A stretch of 64,000 nucleotides of DNA from an uncultured Collinsella sp. Lineage in GTDB: Bacteria > Actinomycetota > Coriobacteriia > Coriobacteriales > Coriobacteriaceae. The stretch is taken from the NCBI GenBank assembly GCA_958415625.1, contig CATYZI010000005.1, forward strand, positions 14,612 to 78,611. The letters run 5' to 3'. The notes below the pieces were generated by a model. That model was given only the letters and a program-made list of their open reading frames with translations, ran no database searches and had not been told where the DNA came from. This document shows, piece after piece, positions 16,441-24,986 of the stretch. The stretch's first letter is position 1. Each line of letters opens with the position of its first letter. Both the position numbers and the translations under genes were made by a program.

Positions 16441-17097
16441 GTGAACGAGACCGTACGCCGCTTTTTGCCGATGGTCGATTTCCTGGAGCAGATACTCGGT
16501 AAGAACAGCGAAATCGTGCTGCACGATTTCTCGGATCCCGACCACGCCATCGTCGATATTCGCAACGGCATCGTGAGCGGCCGTAAGATCGGCGGTCCTG
16601 CCACCGATCTGGCGCTCAAGATCATGCACGACCCCAAGTATCGCGACCTGCCGTTTATTACGGGCTACGAGGGCCGCGGCGCCGGAGGCAAGACGCTGGA
16701 GTCCGCGACGTTCTTTATCCGCGAGGATGACGAGATCGTCGGTATGCTCTGCGTCAACACCGACCTCTCGACCGTACGCTCCATCAACGCCATGGCGCAG
16801 CAGCTCATGGCGTGCTTCGACGCAGCGCCGACGCGCACGGAGCCCGCCCCTATCGAGGTCGAAAGCCTTTCGGAGTCCACCCAGGAGCTCATCGACCGCA
16901 GCATTGCCGAGTTGCTGAGCGCGCGCGGGCTGGATGTAGCGTCGCTTGGTCAGAGCGACCGCGTGGACGTCATTCGCCACCTCAACGGCAACGGGGTGTT
17001 CATGCTCAAGGGCGCCGTGGCCTGCGCTGCCACCGCGTTGGGCATCTCGGAGCCCAGTGTGTACCGCTACCTGCAAAAAGTCCGCAAGGAGGGCTAA
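16441..17097 (+). CDS. YheO-type PAS/HTH transcriptional regulator
   Basis: 218 residues from a GTG at 16441 with AAAGGAG 6-7 bases upstream. The N-terminal two thirds is a YheO-like PAS domain (FLEQILGKNSEIVLHDFSDP at about 11-30; later GVLCV-like GMLCVNTDLST). The C-terminus is a helix-turn-helix of the DauR/HTH_22 type (DVIRHLNGNGVFMLKGAVAC, then GISEPSVYRYLQKVRKEG). It is divergent from the purine permease and is therefore the best candidate regulator of the purine locus, sensing a small molecule through its PAS domain. Confidence 0.9.
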   Translation: MNETVRRFLPMVDFLEQILGKNSEIVLHDFSDPDHAIVDIRNGIVSGRKIGGPATDLALKIMHDPKYRDLPFITGYEGRGAGGKTLESATFFIREDDEIVGMLCVNTDLSTVRSINAMAQQLMACFDAAPTRTEPAPIEVESLSESTQELIDRSIAELLSARGLDVASLGQSDRVDVIRHLNGNGVFMLKGAVACAATALGISEPSVYRYLQKVRKEG

Positions 17098-17141
17098 CGA
17101 GCAAAATGGAGCGCGGCTCCACAAGCGATTCGTCACTTGAC

Positions 17142-17180
17142 AAAAGACCCTGCAGCTCGCACGCGCTGCAGGGTCTTTTT
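17142..17180. terminator. Bidirectional terminator between regulator and ridA
   Basis: Stem arms 17142-17155 and 17166-17179 (AAAAGACCCTGCAG and complement) enclose a 10-base loop, with T-runs in both directions. It serves the plus-strand regulator and the convergent minus-strand RidA gene. Confidence 0.9.
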
Positions 17181-17209
17181 GCATGTCATGTTTAGTTGTT
17201 GCCAACGCC

Positions 17210-17587
17210 TTAGAGAGCGGCGACGGCTTCGATCTCGACCAGACCGCCGGCCGGAAGGGCGGCAACCTGGAAAGCGCTGCGCGCGGGGAACGGGGCCTCG
17301 AACTTGGAGGCGTAAATCTCGTTCACGGCAGCGAAGTCGGCGATGTCGGCCAGGTAGACCGTGGTCTTGACGACATCGGCAAAGGTGGCGCCGGCAGCGG
17401 TCAGCAGGGCCTCGACGTTAGCAAGGGACTGCTTAGCCTGGGCCTCGACGCCCTCGGGCATCTTGCCGGTTGCGGGGTCGATGCCTAGCTGGCCGGACAG
17501 GAACACCATGTTGCCGGTCTGGATGCCGGGGGAATACGGGCCGATGGCTGCGGGTGCATTATCGGAAGACACGACGGTCTTGCTCAT
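17210..17587 (-). CDS. ridA: RidA family enamine/imine deaminase
   Basis: A 125-residue protein of the YjgF/YER057c/UK114 family. Visible features are the N-terminal [20 protein letters not shown], the [20 protein letters not shown] segment and the substrate-binding arginine in [12 protein letters not shown]. RidA proteins hydrolyse reactive enamine/imine intermediates in the cytoplasm. The start has AAGGAG 7 bases upstream. Its own promoter is at 17677-17705. Related RidA-like proteins often occur in purine or pyrimidine catabolic loci, so it may assist the neighbouring pathway. Confidence 0.93.
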   Translation of the reverse strand: MSKTVVSSDNAPAAIGPYSPGIQTGNMVFLSGQLGIDPATGKMPEGVEAQAKQSLANVEALLTAAGATFADVVKTTVYLADIADFAAVNEIYASKFEAPFPARSAFQVAALPAGGLVEIEAVAAL

Positions 17588-17676
17588 GTTTATCTCCTTA
17601 CGATCAGTTGAAAGAGCGTGAGCGCGGCGTTCACACCGGGAGGCACAGTTCGGTCTGAACGCCGCGCTTGATTGGG

Positions 17677-17705
17677 ATAGTACTCAAGGCTTCCGCGCGA
17701 TGCAA
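17677..17705 (-). promoter_or_regulatory. Predicted sigma-70 promoter of ridA
   Basis: On the minus strand TTGCAT (17705-17700) and TACTAT (17682-17677) are 17 bases apart, about 90 bases upstream of the ridA start. On the plus strand TATACT at 17838-17843 may serve the divergent U32 gene. Confidence 0.5.
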
Positions 17706-17875
17706 GATTATTATCACGTTGCGAGAATATTTTATCGCCCAACGGCGTCTGTCGGCCGCTGAACGGCACGACCGGCGACCTGCCTGAAGACTTTGTCCTG
17801 CTTAGGCTGCGGGCATCGTCCGCCGCAACAGCACCACTATACTTTTGAATATCTGAGCATTTTGAAAGGCAGGAT

Positions 17876-20368
17876 ATGACCGCAACCGCCAGTCGAACCA
17901 CCAACCGCAGACCCGAGCTTTTGGCGCCCGCCGGAGGGCCCGAGCCCTTTGCCGCCGCACTCGCCGCCGGGGCAGATGCCATCTACTGCGGTATGGGCAG
18001 CTTCAACGCCCGCCGCAAGGCCACCAACTTTACCGACGAGGCCTTTGAGCAAGCCTGCCGCGCCGCGCATCTAGCCGGGTCGCGCGTCTACGTCACGGTC
18101 AACATCGTCATCAAGCAGTCCGAGATGGGCGATGCGCTGCAACTCATCCATCGCTGCTCCACGCTGGGCGCCGACGCCTTCATCATCCAGGACTGGGGCC
18201 TGTTCTTTGAGGTCAAGCGCACGATGCCCGGTATCGAGACGCATATCTCAACCCAGGCGAACATCCACGACGACCGCGGAACCCTTTGGTGCCGCGAGCA
18301 GGGCGCCGACCGCGTGACTCTCTCGCGCGAGCTTTCCATCGACGAAATTGCCACCATTCACGATGCCGCACCCGATGTGGACCTTGAGGTCTTTAGCCAT
18401 GGCGCCATCTGCTTTTGCTACTCGGGCCTGTGCCTGCTTTCGAGCTTTGCCATGGCGGGACGATCGGCCAACCGCGGCATGTGCGCCCAGCCCTGCCGCC
18501 TGCCCTACGAGCTGATCGACGAGAACGGTCGCGCGCTCTCCCCCGCCGGCCGCGAGCGTGCGCTATGCCCGCGTGACACCAACACCTCACAGCTTGTTCG
18601 CCGTCTGTATGACGCCGGCGCCGCGTCGCTCAAGCTCGAGGGCCGCATGAAGGCGCCCGATTACGTGTACTCCATCGTTGATGTGTATCGTCACGAAATT
18701 GACGACATGCTATCCGGAGCCACCGTTGCCAAGGACGAGGAAGCCGCCCGCCAGCGCCAGCTCAAGCGCTGCTTCAACCGCGACTTTACGCACGCCTATC
18801 AGGACGGCACCTCGGGCGACGAGATGATGAGCTATGAGCGTTCCAACAACCGCGGCCAGATCGTGGGCACGGTGCTGGGCAGCCGCCCGGCCAACCGCGA
18901 TGTGCGCGGCCTCAAGCCCGACGACCGCCGTCGCCGCGCCGCCATCGCCCGCATTGAGTTGTTTGAGCCCGTGGGCAAGGGCGACCTGTTGGAGCTTCGC
19001 CACGACGATGAGTTCGACCAGTTCCTGACCACCATTGCCGCCGATGATGCCGCCGCGGGCGACATCATCGAATGTCGCGTGCCCCGCAGTATGCCTGAGG
19101 GCTGTCGCGTCCGCGTGATTCGCAGTCAGCGTGCCATCGACGCCGCCGGCGCCGCGCTCAAGCGCGATGTGCTGCGCCGCCGAGCTGTTGATGTGTCCGT
19201 CGTGGCGCGCCTGGGCGAGCCGTTTGCTGTCACACTCACCTGCTGTGACAACCCCGCGCTCACCGCCGCCGCCACGGGCTTCACCGTCGAGGCCGCCAAG
19301 ACCCGCGCCGTCGAGGCGGCAGACCTGGTTGAGCATGTGGGCCGCATGGGCTCCTCGCCCTTTGAGGCAGCGAGCTTTGATGTTTCGCTCGACGCCGGCT
19401 GCGGTATGGGTTTCTCCGCCGTGCACAAGGTGCGCGCCGCCGCCTGTAAGGCATTGGAGGAGGCCATTCTTGCGCCGTACGAGGAGCGCGCGACAACACT
19501 CGAGTTGCCGGTACTCGACAAATGTACGTGCGCCATGCCCGAGCATTACCGCGACGAGCCGCAGATCTGCGCCGCCGTCACCACGCTCGAAGCTGCCGAG
19601 GCAGCTCGCGCCGAGAGCGCCACGCGCATCTACATGACCACCGACGCACTCGAGGCCGCCGGTGTCTCCCCTGCCGATGCATTTGAGCAGGGTATCGTGC
19701 CCGTACTCGACGAGGTCTGCCGCGCCGTTGACCACGAGCGCGTCGATCCCTGGATCAATGCCGGGGCCACCGTCGCCGTCGGCAATATCTCCGAGCTTGC
19801 CCTGGCCGCCCAGGTTGGTGCCACGGCGGAAGTCCGCTCTTGCCTGCCGGTTCACAACACGCCCTGCATGGAGGCGCTTGCCGAGCGCGGCGCCGGTGCG
19901 TTTTGGCTATCGCCCGAGATCACGCTCGACGAGATCGTCTCGCTCGGCGCCGCCGCGCCCGCGGCTCTGGGCATCACCGTCTTTGGCCGCCCGCGCGTCA
20001 TGACGAGCGAACACTGCATTTTGCAGGTTGCCAACGGTTGTGTCCACGATTGCGCCAACTGCCGCCTGCGCGCCCGCAAGCTGTCGCTCAAAAATATCGA
20101 CGGCAAGGTCATGCCCGTGCGCACCGACATCCATGGCCGCTCTCGCTTGTACGACGCCTACCCCATCGACCTTACACCGCAGGTACCACAGCTGCTTGAT
20201 GCCGGCGTCCGTCGTCTTATGGTGGACGGCACGCTGCTCGAGACGGATGAGGTGGGCCGCGCCGTCGCACGCGTCCGTCGTGCCGTCGAAGCAGCGCAGG
20301 CCGGCCGCAAGCCCGCCGCCCGCCTACGCGGGGCGACCTCGGGCTGCATGTTTGTGGGAATTAGCTAA
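17876..20368 (+). CDS. U32 family peptidase/hydroxylation protein with DUF3656 region
   Basis: 830 residues with GAAAGG upstream of the ATG. The N-terminal 300 residues are a U32 domain: PELLAPAGGPEPFAAALAAG at the start and the U32 signature EVFSHGAICFCYSGLCLLSS at about residue 170. The Cys-rich region NRGMCAQPCRLPYEL follows. The middle part matches the DUF3656 insert of long U32 proteins, and the C-terminus has another CxxDCANC-like cysteine cluster (VHDCANCRLR). Several long U32 proteins act in tRNA or rRNA hydroxylation (TrhP, RlhA) rather than as peptidases. It is followed 15 bases later by a pseudouridine synthase, which supports an RNA-modification role. Confidence 0.9.
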   Translation: MTATASRTTNRRPELLAPAGGPEPFAAALAAGADAIYCGMGSFNARRKATNFTDEAFEQACRAAHLAGSRVYVTVNIVIKQSEMGDALQLIHRCSTLGADAFIIQDWGLFFEVKRTMPGIETHISTQANIHDDRGTLWCREQGADRVTLSRELSIDEIATIHDAAPDVDLEVFSHGAICFCYSGLCLLSSFAMAGRSANRGMCAQPCRLPYELIDENGRALSPAGRERALCPRDTNTSQLVRRLYDAGAASLKLEGRMKAPDYVYSIVDVYRHEIDDMLSGATVAKDEEAARQRQLKRCFNRDFTHAYQDGTSGDEMMSYERSNNRGQIVGTVLGSRPANRDVRGLKPDDRRRRAAIARIELFEPVGKGDLLELRHDDEFDQFLTTIAADDAAAGDIIECRVPRSMPEGCRVRVIRSQRAIDAAGAALKRDVLRRRAVDVSVVARLGEPFAVTLTCCDNPALTAAATGFTVEAAKTRAVEAADLVEHVGRMGSSPFEAASFDVSLDAGCGMGFSAVHKVRAAACKALEEAILAPYEERATTLELPVLDKCTCAMPEHYRDEPQICAAVTTLEAAEAARAESATRIYMTTDALEAAGVSPADAFEQGIVPVLDEVCRAVDHERVDPWINAGATVAVGNISELALAAQVGATAEVRSCLPVHNTPCMEALAERGAGAFWLSPEITLDEIVSLGAAAPAALGITVFGRPRVMTSEHCILQVANGCVHDCANCRLRARKLSLKNIDGKVMPVRTDIHGRSRLYDAYPIDLTPQVPQLLDAGVRRLMVDGTLLETDEVGRAVARVRRAVEAAQAGRKPAARLRGATSGCMFVGIS

Positions 20369-20383
20369 CCGAAAGGCTTACAC

Positions 20384-21043
20384 GTGAACGAAGAACCTCA
20401 AGTCCTCTACTGCGATGCCTGGCTCATGGCCATCGACAAGCCCGCCGGTATGATCGTCCACGGCGATGGCACCGGCGAGCGCACGCTCACCGACTACGCC
20501 AGCGACCTGCTACTAGCGATGGGCGACGGCTTTGCCGCGACCGACATGCAGCCGCTCAACCGCCTGGACCGCGACACCACCGGCGTGGTGCTGTTCTCGC
20601 TCGACAAGCAGACGCAGCCCGCCTTTGACCAGATGGTCATCGACCACGCTTTCGAAAAGCACTACCTGGCGCTCGCCGAGGGCAAGATCGACTGGAACGA
20701 AAAGCTCATCGACAAGCCCATCGCCCGCGACCGACACGACAGCCGCAAGATGCGCGTCGGCGCCAGCGGCAAGCCGTCTCAAACGCGCGTGAAGGTACTC
20801 AAGCGTCTTAAGAGCCGTCGTGGCCTGCCCACGCGCTCGTATATCGATGTCGAGCTGCTCACCGGCCGCAAGCACCAAATCCGTGTGCATCTGGCGAGCG
20901 AGCGTCATCCCCTGGTAGGCGACGAGCTCTACGGCACGCCGCGTCCCTGCGGCCTTATGCTCCACGCCCACAGCGTGTCCTTCACGCATCCCGTAACCGG
21001 CGAGCACATCCACATCGAAGCCCCCTGCCCCTGGGAGCCCTAA
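20384..21043 (+). CDS. RluA family pseudouridine synthase
   Basis: 219 residues from a GTG at 20384, preceded by GAAAGG. The catalytic aspartate motif is NRLDRDTTGVVLFSLD (about residues 63-78; usual form HRLDxxTSG). Other family marks are AIDKPAGMIVHG near the N-terminus and LLTGRKHQIRVHLA near the C-terminus. No S4 domain precedes it. It converts uridine to pseudouridine in rRNA or tRNA; the exact target cannot be told. It is probably in one operon with the U32 gene, and its stop codon overlaps a hairpin terminator. Confidence 0.92.
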   Translation: MNEEPQVLYCDAWLMAIDKPAGMIVHGDGTGERTLTDYASDLLLAMGDGFAATDMQPLNRLDRDTTGVVLFSLDKQTQPAFDQMVIDHAFEKHYLALAEGKIDWNEKLIDKPIARDRHDSRKMRVGASGKPSQTRVKVLKRLKSRRGLPTRSYIDVELLTGRKHQIRVHLASERHPLVGDELYGTPRPCGLMLHAHSVSFTHPVTGEHIHIEAPCPWEP

Positions 21044-21080
21044 ACCACCACAATGGGGACAGGCACCTTTGTGGTGGTTT
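21042..21080 (+). terminator. Hairpin at the end of the U32-rluA operon, loop with GGGGACAG
   Basis: Arms 21042-21053 (AAACCACCACAA) and 21069-21080 are exact complements, and the left arm overlaps the rluA stop. The loop contains GGGGACAGGCACC. It has the shape of a bidirectional terminator and belongs to the GGGACAG hairpin family also seen at 23559-23620 and 33134-33164. Confidence 0.7.
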
Positions 21081-21108
21081 AGCCGCAATGGCTCAGCCGC
21101 GGTCCCAA

Positions 21109-21332
21109 AACGTCTCGATCTGTAACAGTTAGAACCCATTTTCCGGTCTATCTGTTACAGATCGAGACGTTCAAATCTCCCTCAAGGGAAAATCTCAATC
21201 TGTAACAATAACTCGGCAAAATCAGCCTCAGATGTTATAGATTTAGACAAACCACCAGCGTCGCCCCAAACAATCTCAATCTGCAACATCTAGCCTGCTT
21301 TTAACGGTCTGGTTGTTACAGATTTAGACAAA
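21109..21332. repeat. Three copies of an inverted-repeat element with CTGTAACA arms
   Basis: Copy 1 (21109-21171) has perfect 20-base arms starting AACGTCTCGATCTGTAACAG. Copy 2 (about 21189-21250) and copy 3 (about 21270-21332) have the same arm layout, with TCTCAATCTGTAACA or TCTCAATCTGCAACA on the left and TGTTAYAGATTTAGAC on the right. They are degenerate but keep the same loop size (about 24). Steps are about 81 bases. The array lies between two convergent genes, outside coding sequence. Confidence 0.75.
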
Positions 21333-21345
21333 CCGGCAGACAACG

Positions 21346-21380
21346 AAAGCGGCAACGCCCGTAATGGATGTTGCCGCTTT
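21346..21380. terminator. Bidirectional terminator downstream of the DeoR gene
   Basis: Arms 21346-21356 (AAAGCGGCAAC) and 21370-21380 are exact complements with A/T runs outside. It ends the minus-strand oxidoreductase-DeoR operon. Confidence 0.85.
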
Positions 21381-21425
21381 TCTATTGAGAAAACTAAATG
21401 GTTTTGGCCTTACTTCGCCCCGTTG

Positions 21426-22172
21426 CTAGACCATGATGACGTTGTCCATCGCCTGGTACTTGGCGGGCACCTCACCCGCGGTGATAATCGTTGCGTCGCG
21501 GAAGTCCGCAAACTTGACGGGCGCCACCATGCCAAATTTGCTGGCGTCCGAGATTACATAGCGCTTGGCCGTATGGCGCATAGAAATGCGTTTGACCTGG
21601 GCTTCCTCAATGTCGGGCGTTGTAAAGCCCTGGTCGGTGGCAATGCCGTTGGAACCCCAAAAGCCGCAGTTGAAGTTGTAGCGTTCTAGAGTTGCCAAGG
21701 CATCGGGGCCAACGAGCGCCTCGGTCTCGGGCTTGAGCTCGCCACCCAGCACCACGGTGCGCATGCCGCGCAGGGCGAGATGCTGAGCATGGAGCACGGA
21801 GTCGGTCACATAGGTGACGCCGTCAAGGCGCGGAAGATGCTCGATGAGCCTGAGCGTCGTCGAACCCGAATCGATGTACACAAAGCTCTCGGGCTCCACG
21901 AGTGCCGCGGCGCGAGCGCAGATGCGCTCCTTGTCGTCGTTATGGAGATCACTGCGCTCACTGATCGTTAAGTCGCGCGTCACGTGCGCGCGCTCAAGGC
22001 TTGTCGCGCCACCGTGCACCTTGGCGATGCGGTGCGCTCGGTCAAGTGTCTGCAGGTCGCGTCGAATGGTAGAAGCCGTCACACCCAGGGCATCGGCAAG
22101 CTCTGGCACCGTTACTGAGCCAGCCTGCTGCACCATCGAGACGATCGCATTGAGCCTATCTTCCGCGAGCAT
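21426..22172 (-). CDS. DeoR family transcriptional regulator
   Basis: 248 residues. The N-terminal helix-turn-helix (VTVPELADALGVTASTIRRDLQTLD, residues 20-44) is followed by the DeoR C-terminal sensor domain with YIDSGSTTLRLIEHL, GMRTVVLGGELKPET and the phosphosugar-binding-like SDASKFG. It normally represses a sugar or polyol operon and is released by a phosphorylated sugar. The start lies 3 bases after the stop of the Gfo/Idh gene, with GAGGAGG inside that gene's end, so the two are translationally coupled and likely act on one substrate pathway. Confidence 0.93.
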   Translation of the reverse strand: MLAEDRLNAIVSMVQQAGSVTVPELADALGVTASTIRRDLQTLDRAHRIAKVHGGATSLERAHVTRDLTISERSDLHNDDKERICARAAALVEPESFVYIDSGSTTLRLIEHLPRLDGVTYVTDSVLHAQHLALRGMRTVVLGGELKPETEALVGPDALATLERYNFNCGFWGSNGIATDQGFTTPDIEEAQVKRISMRHTAKRYVISDASKFGMVAPVKFADFRDATIITAGEVPAKYQAMDNVIMV

Positions 22173-22175
22173 CGC

Positions 22176-23255
22176 TTACTCCTCCTCGGGGTAGACGACT
22201 CCCCAATCGGCACGGAGCTTGGTCATCAGCTCCATAACATCAGAAGCATAATCCAGAAGCTCACGCTTGGAATCATCACCGGCAACGGCCTTCTCGAGGT
22301 CAGCCATCTCGTAGCACAGGGCGTAAGCCTCGGTGCCCGCGGCGACCTCCTCGCGATGACCATCCGCGGTCCACACGATCATCGCATGATCGGCACGCGG
22401 ATACTCGTTGACCTCAATATAGCAGTTATCAAAGCTGATAACCGAGCGCTTGGGCTGCTTGGAGTGGAGCGTAAGGCTCACAACGCCCAGCTGCTGTTCG
22501 GCATTGCGGCAGACGATACCGCCCGCGACATCGACACCAGTCTCGCAGGTGTTGCCCAGAGACACGACCTCGGCGGGTTGGCTGGCCATAAACAGGCGCA
22601 TGACCGAAAGGGCATAGACGCCGATATCGAGCATAGCGCCGCCGGCGAGACTACGGTTGTAGAAGCGGTTGGTCAGGTCGCCGTACTCCTTATAGCTGCC
22701 AAAGTTGAGCTGGGCGAGGTTCATGCGGCCAAAGTAGCCCGCATCCATGCGACGGCGCAGCTCCTGATACAGCGGCATGTGGAGCACCGTGGTGGCATCC
22801 ATAAGGACCACGTTGTGCTCAGCGGCAATGGCACGGGCCTCATCGAGTTCAGCGGAATTGAGGGTAATGGCCTTCTCGCAGAGCACGTGCTTGCCGGCGG
22901 CCAGCGCGGCACGCAGATAGGTGATATGCGTGTTGTGCGGCGTGGTGATATAGACGGCGTCGATGTCCGGATCGGCATAGAGGTCCTCGACCGTTTCATA
23001 GACCTTCTCGATGCCATACTGCTCAGCAAAAGCTTGAGCCTTGGACAGCGTGCGGTTGGCGACACCCGCAAGCTTGCGGCCGGCAAGAGCGAGAGATTGG
23101 GCCATCTGGTTGGCAATAACGCCGCAACCGATCACAGCCCAACGGAGCTCGGGAGCCGTAAAGATGTCCTCAGGGAACGGCTTGTCCTGGACCGAAGCGA
23201 ATGCTGCTTTGGCGGCTGCTGCGGCGTCGAGTGGAGCCTGCTTGGAATCTGCCAT
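22176..23255 (-). CDS. Gfo/Idh/MocA family NAD(P)-dependent oxidoreductase
   Basis: 359 residues. The Rossmann motif is AVIGCGVIANQMAQSLALAG (about 35-54). The family EKAITLN motif (CEKAITLNSAELDEA, the usual EKP form here EKA) is at about 125, and the C-terminal dimer domain begins NFGSYKEYGD. Substrates are typically sugars, inositols or dihydrodiols. AGGAGG precedes the start. First gene of a two-gene operon with a DeoR regulator. Upstream lies a cluster of ACGCA/TGCGT repeats that may be the operator. Confidence 0.92.
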   Translation of the reverse strand: MADSKQAPLDAAAAAKAAFASVQDKPFPEDIFTAPELRWAVIGCGVIANQMAQSLALAGRKLAGVANRTLSKAQAFAEQYGIEKVYETVEDLYADPDIDAVYITTPHNTHITYLRAALAAGKHVLCEKAITLNSAELDEARAIAAEHNVVLMDATTVLHMPLYQELRRRMDAGYFGRMNLAQLNFGSYKEYGDLTNRFYNRSLAGGAMLDIGVYALSVMRLFMASQPAEVVSLGNTCETGVDVAGGIVCRNAEQQLGVVSLTLHSKQPKRSVISFDNCYIEVNEYPRADHAMIVWTADGHREEVAAGTEAYALCYEMADLEKAVAGDDSKRELLDYASDVMELMTKLRADWGVVYPEEE

Positions 23256-23305
23256 TATGTGCCTCCTGTGTCATAGAACGTCCAGCATTTCTGACAGCTC
23301 AATAT

Positions 23306-23436
23306 TCGCACAAACACGCGCGTCTGTGCGCGTTTTTGCGTATCTCATCGCTAAACGGTCATTTTTGCCCCGTAAACGGCGCATCTATACGCATATTCAC
23401 GCAATCCTACGCACGCAAATACGCATAAATGCGCAC
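23306..23436. promoter_or_regulatory. Phased ACGCA/TGCGT repeat cluster upstream of the Gfo/Idh gene
   Basis: ACGCA occurs at 23389, 23399, 23409, 23413 and 23421, roughly one helical turn apart. Related inverted forms (ACGCGCG, TGCGCG, TTGCGTAT) lie at 23315-23345. The cluster is 50-180 bases upstream of the oxidoreductase start and is a plausible operator for the DeoR protein. The whole gap 23256-23687 holds no supported gene. Confidence 0.45.
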
Positions 23437-23558
23437 TGGTCATTGCTCAGAGACAGGGGCTTATGCTTAGAACTCAAAAGACAGGATGATCCACTTCGCC
23501 TCGTCGCTCATGGCGCGCTGCAGCTCAAAGGACCGTCCCTAACTGCCAACAGTATGCC

Positions 23559-23620
23559 CACTCATTTATGTCTGTCCCCAATGAGTGTTCTCACTCATTT
23601 AAGTCTGTCCCCAATGAGTG
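23559..23620. repeat. Tandem pair of GGGGACAG-loop hairpins
   Basis: Two 29-base units (23559-23587 and 23592-23620) have stems CACTCATT/AATGAGTG around a loop that contains CTGTCCCC (GGGGACAG on the minus strand). They differ by one base (TATG versus TAAG). They lie just past the rplX terminator. A further GGGGACAG at 23620-23626 follows directly. Confidence 0.7.
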
Positions 23621-23630
23621 GGGACAGAAA

Positions 23631-23660
23631 AAGGCCCGGGTGCCGTGGCATCCGGGCCTT
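23631..23660. terminator. Terminator at the end of the S10/spc operon
   Basis: Arms 23631-23644 and 23647-23660 (AAGGCCCGG..) pair almost perfectly. On the minus strand a TTTTT run follows (complement of 23628-23632). It lies 28 bases past the rplX stop and shows that the operon ends at rplX. Confidence 0.9.
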
Positions 23661-23687
23661 TGCTAGCAACTTGATGTTGCGGGAAGC

Positions 23688-23993
23688 TTAGAACTTGTGG
23701 CCGCACTTCTTGCAGACGCGCAGCTTGTTCTTGCCGTCCTTCTCGTGACCGACGCGGGTAACCTTACCGCACTCGGGGCAAACGAGATTGACGTTGGAGG
23801 CGTCGATGGGAGCCTCCTGCGAAACGATACCACCCTGCTGGTTGGCAGCGTTGGGCTTGACGGCCTTCTTGACGACCGAAACGCCCTCGACAACGACCTT
23901 GTTCTCGGCGGGGAGAGCACGCAGGATAACGCCCTGCTTGCCGCGATCCTTACCAGAGAGAACCTGGACCTTATCGCCCTTCTTGATATACAT
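23688..23993 (-). CDS. rplX: 50S ribosomal protein L24
   Basis: 101 residues, with the KOW motif region [20 protein letters not shown] at the N-terminus. The C-terminus carries two CxxC pairs (CPECGK and CKKCGH) that can bind zinc. L24 starts assembly of the large subunit on 23S rRNA. It is the last gene of this operon; a strong terminator follows, so rplE and the rest of the spc genes must lie elsewhere. Confidence 0.97.
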   Translation of the reverse strand: MYIKKGDKVQVLSGKDRGKQGVILRALPAENKVVVEGVSVVKKAVKPNAANQQGGIVSQEAPIDASNVNLVCPECGKVTRVGHEKDGKNKLRVCKKCGHKF

Positions 23994-24006
23994 ATATCTC
24001 CCCTAA

Positions 24007-24375
24007 CTACAGGGTCTCGGGAGCGAGCGAGACGATCTTCATGTACTTCTTGTCACGAAGCTCGCGAGCGACGGGCCCGAAGATACGGGTACCGACGGGC
24101 GAACCATCGTTGTTGATGACAACGCAGGCGTTCTCATCAAAGCGAATGTAGGAGCCATCCTTGCGGCGGATCTCCTTAACGGTGCGAACGACGACGCAAC
24201 GGACAACGTCCTTCTTCTTGACGTTGGCGCCAGGGGTAGCCTCCTGGACAGCACCGATGAACACATCGCCGATGCCTGCATAACGACGCTTGGAACCGCC
24301 AAGCACCTTGATGCAGCGAATCTTGCGAGCGCCGGAGTTGTCGGCGACGTTCAGCATGGTTTGCATCTGAATCAT
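24007..24375 (-). CDS. rplN: 50S ribosomal protein L14
   Basis: 122 residues, the normal length. The sequence [27 protein letters not shown] and the [21 protein letters not shown] region are typical. L14 sits at the subunit interface. The gene follows rpsQ and precedes rplX by 13 bases, in the standard spc order. A 118-base gap separates it from rpsQ and holds only leader-like sequence. Confidence 0.98.
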   Translation of the reverse strand: MIQMQTMLNVADNSGARKIRCIKVLGGSKRRYAGIGDVFIGAVQEATPGANVKKKDVVRCVVVRTVKEIRRKDGSYIRFDENACVVINNDGSPVGTRIFGPVARELRDKKYMKIVSLAPETL

Positions 24376-24493
24376 GGTAGATGTTCCTCCGAACTAAGAA
24401 CCGAAGAGAGGTGCGCAGCCTTTATACGGCCCGTGGTATGCAAGCCAGGCTTACGCACATCTTCGGAAACGTACAAGTCGTAAGAGCGACTGC

Positions 24494-24754
24494 TTATTTA
24501 GCGCGCTCGACGACCTCGATGAGGCGCCAACGCTTCATCTTGGACATAGGACGGGTCTCCATAACGCGGACGGTGTCGCCCACGCCAGCCGTGCACTCCT
24601 CGTCGTGAGCGTGCAGCTTCTTGGAGCTGGTCATCATCTTGCCGTACTTGGGGTGACGCTTGCGCTCGGTGATGGTGACAACAATGGTCTTGGCACCGGA
24701 GACGGAGGTAACGACACCCGTACGGACCTTACGCGAGTTACGCGAATCAGTCAT
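24494..24754 (-). CDS. rpsQ: 30S ribosomal protein S17
   Basis: 86 residues with the OB-fold core RTGVVTSVSGAKTIVVTITE and the KLHAHDEE region. The VRVMETRPMSKMKRWRLIEV tail matches the family. It binds 16S rRNA helices 7 and 11. It lies 16 bases after rpmC. Confidence 0.98.
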   Translation of the reverse strand: MTDSRNSRKVRTGVVTSVSGAKTIVVTITERKRHPKYGKMMTSSKKLHAHDEECTAGVGDTVRVMETRPMSKMKRWRLIEVVERAK

Positions 24755-24770
24755 GTTCTCTCCTTAGGTC

Positions 24771-24986
24771 CTACTCGGCGACAGCGGACTTCTCCGCTGC
24801 GATCTCGCGGGCGCGCTGCTCCGTGAGGACGCGAGCGATGTCCTTCTTCACGGTGTTGACGCGAGCGGTGTTGTCCAGCTGGCTGGTGGCCATCTGGAAA
24901 CGAAGGTTAAAGAGCTCGGTGCGCATTTCCTTCAGCTTCTCAACGAGCTGAGCGTCCGAGAGCTCACGAATCTCTGCGGGCTTCAT
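24771..24986 (-). CDS. rpmC: 50S ribosomal protein L29
   Basis: 71 residues forming two long helices ([20 protein letters not shown] and the TVKKDIARVLTEQR segment). The ATG overlaps the rplP stop codon in a TAATG arrangement, indicating translational coupling. L29 lies near the exit tunnel. Confidence 0.97.
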   Translation of the reverse strand: MKPAEIRELSDAQLVEKLKEMRTELFNLRFQMATSQLDNTARVNTVKKDIARVLTEQRAREIAAEKSAVAE

